Positions 1-9,825 of a stretch of DNA of 64,000 nt are shown here, piece after piece. The stretch is taken from contig JAGTXZ010000009.1 of NCBI GenBank assembly GCA_018398575.1, forward strand, positions 1,443,568 through 1,507,567, read 5' to 3'. Every line of letters starts with the position of its first letter. Position 1 is the first letter of the stretch. Position numbers and translations under genes: made by a program. The notes beneath the pieces were generated by a model. The model had not been told where the DNA came from, did no database searches, and saw nothing but the letters and a program-made list of their open reading frames with translations. The stretch is from Ampelomyces quisqualis (taxonomy: Eukaryota; Ascomycota; Dothideomycetes; Pleosporales; Phaeosphaeriaceae).

Positions 1-2336
1 TTGTTTTGCATATTGGGTGATGTGTTGACGCTAGCGGTGTGGGAGCTTGTGCTTTGCTGCTTGACCATGGCATGGGAGTTGGGGGATGGCGTGTGAACCA
101 TGCCTGGTGAGCCCGTCATGCCGTTTGGAAGTAAAGAATTTGCCATGTGAGGGGACATGAACAAGTGCTGGCCGGGTTGTCCGGGTCCAGGCGGTCGCGC
201 TCCTTGTGGCATGTTAGGTTGTTGCATGGGGTTGGCCTGGCCGGGATTTTGCTGAGACGCCGCGTTCGACATCATGGTGTTCCAGGACTCGAGTGCTTCT
301 GTCGGTTTCATGCCGGTGTTCTTGAGGTAGTGGGCCATAAGGCTGGTCATGTTGTTCATCGTTTCGTATATCTGCCCTCGTCAGCATCTATACTGTGCAT
401 CTTTCTTTTCCGTGCACTGACCTCGAGGTAGCTTTGCAGCACAGGCGGTAGGCCCAACTCGGTCACGCCAGCAGTAGGCAGTTTGGAAATAGGGAGGTAC
501 GGTTCCGGCGGCTCCATTGCCCTTTGCTGCTTGGCTTTTGCGTTCTTGTTCATTCGCGGGGACTGGTTCGGGTTCATCTGGTTCGGTGAAGGGGACACGA
601 ACATAGTCTCCAGCGCGACTCGTGGGAGATATTGCTGGTGGCCTTGCCCGTCAAACTTCAAAAACTCCATCTTGCCCGAGTCGGGCCAGAACGCGGTCAG
701 CTTGCCCCTGTAGACAACCTGACACTGGTTCTTGTACGTGTAGATGAACTTGGCTCGGTCGCACGTCACCTTTAGCGCGTGCGGCGCGGACTTTTCGGTG
801 GCACCATCCAGTGTGATCTGAAGGTTGGTGACGTCGGTATTGAAGAGTGTGTAAAAGTACCGTGGGAGGGCGGCGTAGACAATGTCGAATTGCTTTGTTC
901 GATCCGACGATGCATGGTAGACGCAGTGGACGAAGGATCCGAAGTCGGCAAAGAACTTGTCAACGAAGCTCTGCCATCGCTCCACTTGGTTGGTCTCGCC
1001 GTCGGAATGGTACTTTCCGAGCTGATCCACAAAGTTCATCAGCTTCAAAGTGCCAGTGCCGGCTGGCGCAGCTTGTGCCTGCTTCATCATTGCCATATTT
1101 CGAGCTTGTTGCTGGGCGAGAGCCTGAGCCTGAGCCTGTACTGTCTGGGCGTCTGCTTGGACCTGCACTTGTTGTGTCATGGCTGGACTTGGTTGCGCCA
1201 TCTGGGCCTGGTTTTGAGGTTGTTGGGTTGACTGCTGCGGCAGATTTGGGGGCTGCGACGGGGCTGGTGTGTGCTGTCCTGGCTGCGAACTTGACTGCTG
1301 CTGTTGTTGTTGTTGATGTTGCGCCTGTTGTTGTTGCGCCTGCTGTTGTTGCGCCTGCTGTTGTTGCGCGGCCTGCTGCGCTGCGTGCTGCTGCTGCTGT
1401 TGCTGTTGCGCTTGTTGCTGGGCTTGCTGCTGCTGCTGCTGCGCCTGCTGTTGCTGGGCTTGTTGTTGTTGTTGTTGCTGGGCTTGCTGCTGCTGCTGCT
1501 GCTGCTGTGACGGAGGCTGCTGTTGTGGGGGAGCTTGTTGCGGGGTCGCAGGAGGCACAGGAGAGGCATGTCCCTGATGGCTCATGGCTGACGGTGGTCG
1601 CAGAGGTCCCTGCTGTGGCTGCGAAGTCGGCGGGCCCTGGTTCGCGTTCTGACTGTGATTGCTCTGCTGAGAGTGGGCGTGCTGCATGGCAATGGCTACT
1701 TGCTGCTGCTGGGCTTGCTGTTGTTGGTGTGCTGCTTGCATCTGTGCCATGGCCATGGGGTTTGGCCCGCCTTGCTGTTGGGTCTGCATCTGCTGCTGCT
1801 GCTGCTGCAGCTGGAGATGTGGGGGAAGGTTGACGAAGGGCTGTCCCATCTGTTGTCGCATGGCTGCCATTTGCTGGGCGTTCATGTTCTGCATGTGGCC
1901 CTGGAAGCCCATGCCCATGTTGCCCTGCTGCTGGGCAAGCATGGCCTGCTGCTGTTGCCTCTGCATGTAGGCTTGCTGTTGATGCTGGTGTCGCTGCTGC
2001 TGCATCATGGCGGGGTTCACTGCGCTCGCGTCAGTGGCTGCCGGGGGGAGGACGTCTTGCCGACTCACTCATGGCCGGGTGTTGCGGCTGCTGGGCGAAC
2101 ATGTGCGCTTGCTGCGGCTGCAGGTGCGACAATGCGTGCGCGTTGGGCGCCATGCCGGGCTGCATGCCCATCATGGGCCCTGCCTGGCTGGCTGGGCCAT
2201 TGGGGCCGGATGCGCCTGGGTGCATGCCCGGCGGCATTTGCTGGCCTGGCGTCGGTCCTGGCCCGCCCATGGGGTGGCCGTGCGGCATGCCCTGGGGATG
2301 CATGCCGGGGTTGTGCGGATAGCTGGTGGTCATCAT
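1..2336 (-). CDS. ptaB: LIM-binding-domain transcriptional co-regulator (PtaB/LDB type), C-terminus beyond the window
   Basis: Nuclear adaptor of the LDB family; the Aspergillus homologue PtaB works with SomA in adhesion and development (family knowledge). Exons read on the minus strand: 2336-2069, 2019-422 and 371 to beyond base 1. Intron 2068-2020 is 49 nt (GTGAGT, CTGAC, GCAG) and intron 421-372 is 50 nt (GTCAGT, GCTGACG, GCAG); both keep frame. The N-terminal part is Met/Pro/Gly-rich, followed by long poly-Gln tracts encoded by CAG/CAA runs (about 1,300-1,510). The LIM-binding domain covers roughly spliced residues 411-575, with landmarks such as LKLMNFVDQLGKYHSD and ALPRYFYTLFNTDVTNLQITL. 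The last exon continues with YETMNNMTSLMAHYLKNTG and a Pro/Gln/Met-rich tail, still open at the left edge. The start ATG at 2336 is the first in frame. Confidence 0.85.
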
Positions 2337-3250
2337 CTTGGCTGCGCCTGGCTGCTCTTCAGGGCGCGGCAGACGACGGCGGCAGGAGGGCGTGCTGTCG
2401 TGCGCGATGCCTGCATGCGTGCGCGCGCGCGGGTGCGGTCACGACGAGATCAACGCCAGGTCGCGCGTCGTACACCGCGTGGTCGAGCGGCGATGGAGGC
2501 GAGCAGTGGCGGTGATGGGTGAGGGGGGATGGGATGGGCGGTGGGCGGTGGGCGGTGGGTGGTGGGTGGTGGGTGCTGGCGCGATGTCGCATGCGTGCCG
2601 CCAGTGCGCACGAGGGGGCGCGTGTATCCGTACGGAGGACCGAGTACGGAGGAGCACACGGCTCGGATTGTTGGATATGCGACGGAGCCTCCGCTCGCGG
2701 CGAGAGGGCAGGGCCGGGGCTGGGGAGATGTGCAGTGAGCTGAGCCTTGAGGCTTGATTGAGGTGAGAGGAGGGCGGCTGGCTGTATTCGTAGGTGGTAT
2801 GTACCGAGTAGTGCTGTGCAGCCTGCTGCAGCGCTGCTCCCAACAACAACAATCCCCGAGTATCCGTACGCCCGCCGCAGCTGAACCCAAACAGCGGCTT
2901 GGACCTGCTCTCTCGCGTCGCTCGTCTCAACGCGCCCCCTGATCGCTCTGCGAACGGCAAACGTCTCTGCACCGTCGCGCCCGGCATCGTGAGGCTGCCG
3001 CCACGGCAAACCCTTCCGAGCTTGCCCCGATTGAGCTGTCACGTGAGACTTGGCAATCTTGGCGCGCTAAAATCCAGGCCTTCGCTTTTCGCAACCTCGC
3101 CCGCCCTGCTTCCTCCATTGTCCTTCTTCACGAACATGAACCACGCGTCCGCCTCGTGTCATGTCGCTGCTCACGCCTCACAGCCCCGGGCATCTGCTGC
3201 CTAGACGTGTAAGTCTCAACCTCTGCCCACCTTCTCCTTCTGGAGTGATG
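2337..3250. promoter_or_regulatory. 5' region of the LIM-binding gene
   Basis: GC-rich upstream region without a supportable gene. It holds a G-rich array at 2534-2575, with repeated GGGCGGT/GGGTGGT blocks that could form a G-quadruplex on the plus strand, and a palindromic TCACGTGA at 3039-3046, the E-box core recognised by fungal bHLH factors. The assignment to the gene starting at 2336 rests on position only. Confidence 0.4.
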
Positions 3251-4579
3251 ATACATACACCTTCTTCTTTTCCCAACCGATTCGACCTTGAAGAAATTTA
3301 TGCTGTCCGGGCGCCTTTCGCAGGGCGCCTGCTACTTGCCAGTACTGTCGTCTGACCCCACCGTCCACATCCCGCTCTGCTGCCTCGCTTGGCTGGTACC
3401 ATCGGCTGACAACTGTCGCGTAGATTCTTCGCCTGGTCGTTTCGCCTGCACGTAGCTCTCTCACATGAACCTACTTGTTCACGAACACGCGGACCAGGTT
3501 CGACCTGTTCTGCCTTGGAGTCTCTTATCCATGGCAAATATGCGCACACGATGCAGGCTCGACAACAGGAGTGACAGGCTAACAACAGGTCATGGTCACG
3601 TCCCCAGCGTACGAGGTGAGTGCTTTGCCCTTCTCCTTCCTCGCTTGCATGATGAAACATTTCCACATTCGCAGTTTCCACGCTAGCCATCAATTGAACC
3701 TACAACCGATGGACAATGAGCGCGAATACCTTCCTTGGATGTCTGACTACTTCCACTCACTACCTTGTTGGCACTTGATTCTATGCGATGCATCTGCTGA
3801 CCAAGTTGAACAGACCCCAAGTTTCTTTTCGCGAACCGCTGGGACGGGTAGGTGCGCTGTTGCGGATGATAGGATTGTTCAGAAGGGTTCGTTTTGGAGA
3901 TTAGAATAATTGTCCCATGAATGCGCGTCCTGTGAAGCTTCTGTCCGCCCAACCTTGTGATCCATACTTTCTCTTCGTCATACTCGGCGACATTGCCACC
4001 TTGCCACCCCCAATCCTTCCTAGCTCGAAGCTTGCTACATAGTTGGAAAACATAGATCTAGACCTGCGTCCGCTGGACTTGGTAGCTAAGTTGCTGCACT
4101 TGCGAGGACGGTAAAGCTTCACTCCATGTGCGTCAACACCAAAGAGGCAAACGGACGCGATGATAAGGAAAGCGTCCCTTGTGAGTTGTCTTGCGACACG
4201 GCCGATAAACGCCCTCAGACACGGCACGTCCAAGCGTGTCTGGCCAATTGCTACCAGGTAACTGCATCCCTCAACCTTTTCCCGAAGCCCACTAGAGTTC
4301 CATCTCATTACACTCAATCATACCAATATCATTGCACCTCTGCGCCCACTCTCCCGTTTCTCGTTGCTGTCCAGCTCCACCGGCCGCCGGGGAACAACGT
4401 GTTCCCGACACACTCCAGGGCTGGAAGCTTGACCTGACAGCGGCTGACGTGATTGAATCCTTTGCATCACCAAGTTGGATAAACATGGGCAACATGATGT
4501 TTGTAGGGACAATGACGCCATTTCCCATCCTCCTAGCCGATTCCGTGGAGAAACGCAATGTGTTCCACATTCTTCTTAC
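3251..4579. other. Intergenic, no supportable gene
   Basis: Only short, poorly coding-like frames on both strands. Several plus-strand splice-like signals are visible (GTAAGT near 3208, GTGAGT near 3614, CAG acceptors near 3674 and 3812), so an untranslated or non-coding transcript is possible. I cannot build a convincing protein from them. Confidence 0.4.
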
Positions 4580-5096
4580 TATATCGAAGCAGGATGCTGA
4601 TGGCTTCGGAGAGCTTGGAGAAGGGCCGGTTCACGGCAACCAGCATGTTCTCCGTCTCGGCGATGGCTCGTACTCGGTAGTCCGTTGCACTGCTTTTCGA
4701 CTGTCGCACATAATACGTTCAGCAATTCCGTGGGTGGCTTCTCTCCTTCCATGGTTGAGGGCAAGGGCAGTCGACGACAATCTGACCACGTCATAAACTC
4801 GTGCTTCGACACCAAAGACAAACGTGTCCAAGTCTCATCTTGAGACCAAACTCGAGGTTCTTGATCTGGCTTTCGAGGTTCTGAGATTGGTCGAGTAGGA
4901 ACGACAAGCGAGAGAGCGGTGCACGATTTTCCAGGCGGCAAAGCTCTATCAAGCTCGAGTCCATGCTGTTTAGCACGTTCGATGGTGAGCCCGAGATGCC
5001 ATTGGTGTAGTCATGTATGTCAAAAACGGAGGCGAGTGCGAGTAAGACGTTGAGGCTTTCGAAGCACGGCCCCGAATGGGGATATCTGTCTGCCAA
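4580..5096 (-). pseudogene. Possible frameshifted protein-coding relic, family unknown
   Basis: On the minus strand three consecutive stretches in different frames look protein-like. The first runs about 5096-4840 (ESLNVLLALASVFDIHDYTN), the second about 4845-4690 (LDTFVFGVEARVYDVVRLSS) and the third about 4710-4550 (MLVAVNRPFSKLSEAISILL). They follow one another without an intron-sized gap, which would fit a decayed gene with single-base indels. No ATG opens the first stretch. The style loosely resembles the C-terminal part of fungal regulatory proteins, but I recognise no motif. It may be chance. Confidence 0.25.
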
Positions 5097-5226
5097 GGCG
5101 GAACGGCGTCATAAGCACGTCCAAGCTCCCAACCCACGTCGAAGCCGACCTCGACCTTCATCCTCGCCAACCTCTGCCCTAACGGCCCCCCCTCCCCCCA
5201 CACACGACGCGCCCCCCACCACCACC

Positions 5227-7077
5227 ATGCCCGACGTAATAGACGCCCGCATGATGTCGGTCCAGCCCAGGATACGCTACAACACCATCGGCGGCATCAA
5301 CGGCCCATTGGTCGTCCTCGACAACGTGCGTCGGTGGGACCCCTGCTGGAAGATGCGTCGGAAGCTCACGTGAAGGGTGGATAGGTCAAATTCCCCAGGT
5401 ACAACGAAATTGTGTCCCTGACGCTGCCCGACGGCACCGAGCGGTCTGGTCAGGTGCTCGAAGCCCGAGGTAAGAGACCACAACCCGCAACCCACGGGAA
5501 CACGTGTGTGCTGACAGCGCCGTAGGAAACCGGGCGGTCGTCCAGGTGCATTCACCGCCCCCCCCTCTTGGCGCGCTCGCATTCTGACCAGGGGACAGGT
5601 TTTCGAGGGCACCACGGGCATCGACGTCAAGAAGACCAAGGTCGAGTTCACCGGCCACAGCCTCAAGCTTGGCGTCTCCGAGGACATGCTGGGCCGCATC
5701 TTCGACGGTTCAGGCAAGGCCATCGACAAGGGCCCCAAGGTGCTCGCCGAAGACTACCTCGACATCAACGGCAGCCCCATCAACCCGTACTCCCGCGTAC
5801 GAGCAGGCCGGCCCACTGCGCAACGCACCAGCTGACAGCGCCAGGTGTACCCCGAGGAAATGATCTCGACGGGCATCTCTGCCATCGACACGATGAACTC
5901 AATCGCCCGTGGCCAGAAGATTCCCATTTTCTCCTCGTCCGGCCTTCCCCACAACGAAATCGCCGCCCAGATTTGCAGACAGGCGAGTCTGGTCGGAAAG
6001 CCTACCAAGGGCGTGCACGACGACCACGACGACAACTTCTCCATTGTCTTTGGCGCCATGGGCGTCAACCTGGAGACAAGCCGCTTCTTCACCAAGGATT
6101 TCGAGGAGAACGGCAGCATGGAGCGCGTCACCTTGTTCCTGAACTTGGCCAACGACCCCACGTAAGTCGCAGGGCGCATGAGTCGAGCCCCCCCCCCCCT
6201 AACACGACGCAGCATCGAGCGCATCATCACTCCCCGTCTCGCCCTCACCACCGCCGAGTACTACGCCTACCAGCTCGAGAAGCACGTCCTCGTCATTCTT
6301 ACCGACTTGTCCTCGTACTGCGATGCTCTCCGTGAGGTCTCGGCCGCGCGAGAAGAAGTCCCAGGTCGACGTGGTTATCCCGGCTACATGTACACGGACT
6401 TGTCCACCATCTACGAGCGAGCTGGTCGTGTAGAGGGCCGCAACGGATCCATTACCCAGATCCCCATTCTGACCATGCCCAACGACGGTAACCTCTTACC
6501 AGCCCGACCCCTACACTTTGCACTGCTGACTGCTACAGACATCACACATCCCATACCCGATTTGACTGGCTACATCACCGAGGGCCAAATCTTCATCGAC
6601 CGTCAACTCGACAACAAGGGTATCTACCCACCCATCAACGTGCTGCCCTCGCTTTCTCGTCTCATGAAGTCTGCCATCGGTGAAGGACGCACACGAAAGG
6701 ACCACGGCGATGTCTCCAACCAGCTGTACGCCAAGTACGCCATCGGTCGTGACGCTGCCGCCATGAAAGCTGTCGTCGGTGAGGAGGCTCTCTCATCAGA
6801 GGACAAGCTGTCGCTCGAGTTCCTCGAGAAGTTTGAGCGCTCTTTCATCGCTCAAGGCGCTTACGAGAAGCGCACCATTGAGGAATCGCTCGACCTGGCA
6901 TGGTCGCTTCTCCGCATTTACCCCAGAGAACTGCTCAACCGCATCCCCGCCAAGGTTCTCGACCAGTACTACTCAAGGAGTCACAGCAAAAAGGATGACA
7001 AGAAGAAGGCCACCAAGGACACCACTGACAACTCGGGTGAGCAGGGCGAGCAGGACGACAACCTGATCGATGTGTAA
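5227..7077 (+). CDS. VMA2: V-type proton ATPase subunit B
   Basis: Non-catalytic nucleotide-binding B subunit of the V1 sector, which alternates with subunit A to drive proton pumping into vacuoles and other acidic compartments. Exons: 5227-5325, 5385-5469, 5526-5545, 5599-5796, 5845-6161, 6213-6487, 6539-7077. They sum to 1533 nt, giving 510 aa, close to the family's usual length. Splices are fixed by the near-invariant protein: SVQPRIRYNTIGGINGP, NEIVSLTLPDGTERSGQ, FEGTTGIDVKKTKVEFTG, GLPHNEIAAQICRQ, GVHDDHDDNFSIVFGAMGVN, ILTDLSSYCDALREVSAARE and GYMYTDLSTIYERAGR. Introns are 48-59 nt. Exon 3 is a 20-nt microexon encoding about seven residues (NRAVVQ region). The C-terminus is an acidic/lysine tail ending NLIDV. 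A housekeeping gene with no sign of decay. Confidence 0.97.
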
Positions 7078-8387
7078 GCGTATAGTATGGAGAAGTGCAT
7101 GTTTTGAATGTGGGGTAGATCATTGCGACGGCTTTGCCCAGTGAGCGGCATCTATTTCAATGAGTATATACGAACTTGGTCAAATGCTTTGGTTGTGGTG
7201 TGCGCTTAGCATGATGTGCCTTAGTGCTTGACATCACGTCCTTCAGTACCCCAAAGCAGACCTGGACCGCTACAGCACAGTCGAGTCCCATCAGTTCACG
7301 CCGTCCAATCTCTTGAGATGCTCCGGACTTCAGTGTCGCCAAACTGACGCGTGTCTGTTTACACTCAAGGTGAAGGCGAGAAAAACTCTTCGTTTCATCA
7401 TGAAAACAACAAACGGCCGTCGCCGTCGCGGTGGCTGCTGCACACGTAAAAAGATCCACCTCTGTACCTTCATCTTCTTCATCTCAAACACTTCGACAAC
7501 ACCTGCGCCTGCGCCAACTCCTGCTCGCCAACAATGACGATGATGGCTGAGAAGAGGTAACATGACTCCTATCCTTCCTTGCTTTTGCCTTGCGTTTGAT
7601 CTCGTGAGGGGCAGTGGGTACTGTCAAGATCTGCTGCTCCTTACTATTTTTTTGCGAGCGTTTCGAGTTTGGAGAGGAACAACCTTGGAAAGAAGGGGGA
7701 TGAAGTGGACACCTGGACGACGCACTGACAGCAGGAACGGAGCTTGATGCATCACATCTGGAGCCTGCAGGGCGTACTGAGTCCCGGACACCCCGGACAC
7801 CCCGGAATCACGCTGCTGTCTCTTGCACCACAGCGTACACACGCCTGGACACACTTGCCATTGCAATGGAGCTCGTCAGCTACCTCACAGACCCTCGAGA
7901 TACACTGCAAGCACATATCCACGAGCTCGTCAGCTTCACTTTCGACCGCCCCGGAGGATACAAGCCACCTCTTGACGCGTCGGATCCAAGCCACCTCTTT
8001 ACGCGTCGGATCCAAGCCACCTCTTTACGCGTCGGATACAAGCCGCCTCTTTGTGCGTCGGATACTGCGGCCTGTACACCCTCAGCATCATTTTGAAGCA
8101 GCAAACCGACGTCTTGGCCCTCTGAGGTTCGACAGAGTGCTTCAGCTCGCTGTCTTATTAATCACCAATACAGCTGCCCTTGGACATGGAGTGTTCGTCC
8201 TTGACACGAACCACGAGCACAGATACAACCTCATGTACATTTGAAGCCCACGAGGACCGACAAAGCCACTCCCTTGGACGTACTAACCCCACATCGTATC
8301 CTCCAGGACCTCTTGAACCTCACCATTGCACCAGTAGGGACAAGCACTAATCCCTCTCCAACCAGACTCGAACCACTCATAAGGTTC
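7078..8387. other. Intergenic region downstream of VMA2
   Basis: No confident gene. It contains the 3' flank of VMA2, short CT-rich stretches, a run of three 9-bp CACCCCGGA-like units near 7784-7810, and a small 26-bp tandem repeat annotated separately. Confidence 0.4.
7956..8059. repeat. 26-bp tandem repeat, four copies
   Basis: Four head-to-tail units of 26 bp starting at 7956, 7982, 8008 and 8034, each containing AAGCCACCTCTTTACGCGTC or a close variant, followed by a partial fifth unit (GGATAC). Because 26 is not a multiple of three the array does not code for a peptide repeat. Function unknown. Confidence 0.85.
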
Positions 8388-9088
8388 ATGCCCGAAGTAA
8401 ATGCCCACTCTCGCCTGGGCCTAACCGCCCTGATCCGAGAATTCGAGCAGGAGTCGATGCTGTGGCAATTCTCCTGGGGACGGTGGAATGGGGTGTATCC
8501 GCCTGGTTTCGACACCACCGACGTGTTGGTGACGAAGGGGTGGCACCAGGCGAGTGAGCCTCATTTCACCGTTCAACTGCGTGCTTTGAATACAGACCAG
8601 TGAGTCAACATGTTCTTGCATGGAGAGTAAAGGCGGGCTAATCACATGTGGCTGCAGGCGAGCTGAGCACGTTTTGGCGACGGGGCACATCTTTCTGGAT
8701 CTGTCAGAGAGTTGGCATTGGGGCTGGCATTCGGGCCACAAGGGCACGTATAAGGCGTGGGGGGAGGAAGAGTACAGGAGTTGGGTTGTAAGTTGGAGTT
8801 TTCTTGGAAGGGACAGTTGAAGATGGGAGTGGGGAGCTAATGTGGGCAGCGATCTCCGTACGACCCTCGACCAGCGGACATTCCCCCTCCGCCAAGAGGG
8901 AACATGCCGGTGTACAACGAGAGGACGCATCCGCTTCCGGTGGTGGAGGCGGAGGCGGAGGTTGAAGAGGCGGTGGGTATTTGATGGTTTTGGCTTCATT
9001 TGGTTATGCTAACGACTCGATGCAGCCCCACCGCCCGTCACGCTGGGATCTCCCCCCTCCTCGTCCTTCCCGCTGGGACCTCGCCTAA
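8388..9088 (+). CDS. Hypothetical protein, four exons
   Basis: I do not recognise the family. Exons 8388-8599, 8658-8787, 8850-8972 and 9026-9088 give 528 nt and 175 aa. Donors are GTGAGT, GTAAGT and GTGGGT; acceptors end GCAG; the third intron has a perfect TGCTAAC branch site. The frame holds across all three junctions, which is the main support. The product is aromatic and histidine-rich in the middle (SESWHWGWHSGHKGTYKAW), with a proline-rich end repeating PSRWDL twice. The frame stays open upstream to 8241 without an ATG, so a longer 5' end with another exon is possible. Its last 80 bases overlap the 3' end of the convergent gene at 9009-9515. Confidence 0.6.
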
Positions 9089-9515
9089 GGCGTGCCTCTG
9101 GCATGTCCACCTCTCGCCGCGACCCCCGCTCTCCGCCCTTGATCGACTCCTCGGTATGTGTATAGAAGTTCCCCAGTTTGTCCCACATCCACCCCCTCAG
9201 CTCCAGAAACGGCTGCTCGCCTGGACGCGGGTTCATCGGGTCGTTTGCGAAGTCGTGGAAGAGCACGCCGTAGACGGTGACGAAGCTGATCAAGCTCCAT
9301 ATGACGACGGTGACGCGCCTGTTCCACGTCTCGCTGACGGCCTTCATCTTGATGCGCCGCTTGAACTTGCGCTCGAAGCGGAACTGCTGCTTCTCCGTCA
9401 GGGTCCTGAGGTTGGGCGGCCATTGCTTGCGGCGGCGGAAGTGGTTGCGCGCGAAGTCGAAGGGCGGGAGCGTGTTCTTGGTGCGGCCGAGCAGGCGGTT
9501 GATGAAGCCGAGCAT
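9009..9515 (-). CDS. Small conserved fungal single-pass membrane protein (DUF5321-like)
   Basis: 168 aa from the ATG at 9515, intronless. The basic N-terminal half (ARNHFRRRKQWPP, EKQQFRFERKFKRRIK) resembles the conserved WPP and QFRLERRYRRR pattern of a fungal family of unknown function (DUF5321, from memory). It is followed by one hydrophobic segment, VTVVIWSLISFVTVYGVLF, about residues 72-92. A basic amphipathic N-terminus with a single membrane span would suit a mitochondrial inner-membrane protein, but that is inference. The tail after about residue 130 is low-complexity and charged. Its stop lies inside the convergent gene. It is divergent from leucyl-tRNA synthetase with a shared 310-bp promoter. 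Confidence 0.7.
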   Translation of the reverse strand: MLGFINRLLGRTKNTLPPFDFARNHFRRRKQWPPNLRTLTEKQQFRFERKFKRRIKMKAVSETWNRRVTVVIWSLISFVTVYGVLFHDFANDPMNPRPGEQPFLELRGWMWDKLGNFYTHTEESIKGGERGSRREVDMPEARLRRGPSGKDEEGGDPSVTGGGAASSR

Positions 9516-9825
9516 GGCGTCGAGCGGTTGAGGGCTTGTTTCTGGCGATTCGATGTTTGCCTGCACCGTGAAAGGTTTCCGCTGACGAACCTTCTTACAG
9601 AAATAAATGCCGCTCGGGCCCCATCGAACTCTTGGCACTCTTGGCACTCTTGGCGCACACTGCCGGCCCGCCGCTGCAAAACACACGCTATGACTCGGAC
9701 CCGCACGGACCTCTACCTGCAGCAAACCCGCCCTGCACCCCACATTCACACACACTCACACACACCCACACCCACACATCCTTCTTCTCACGCTCTCTAG
9801 ACCCCGCTATTCTCTTCTCGGCACC
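9516..9825. promoter_or_regulatory. Shared divergent promoter with CA-rich tract
   Basis: 310 bp between the starts of the small membrane-protein gene (minus) and leucyl-tRNA synthetase (plus). It carries an alternating CA/CACCCA microsatellite at about 9737-9780, just upstream of the synthetase ATG, and three copies of CTTGGCACT near 9632-9655. Confidence 0.5.

Noticed and set aside
847..1833. Long plus-strand open frames opposite the LIM-binding gene
   Set aside because: They are the antisense of CAG/CAA repeats (poly-Leu/Ala translations) and have no independent support.
2359..3042. Open frame upstream of the LIM-binding gene
   Set aside because: Low-complexity Pro/Arg/Ser translation of GC-rich promoter DNA; no domain and no consistent start.
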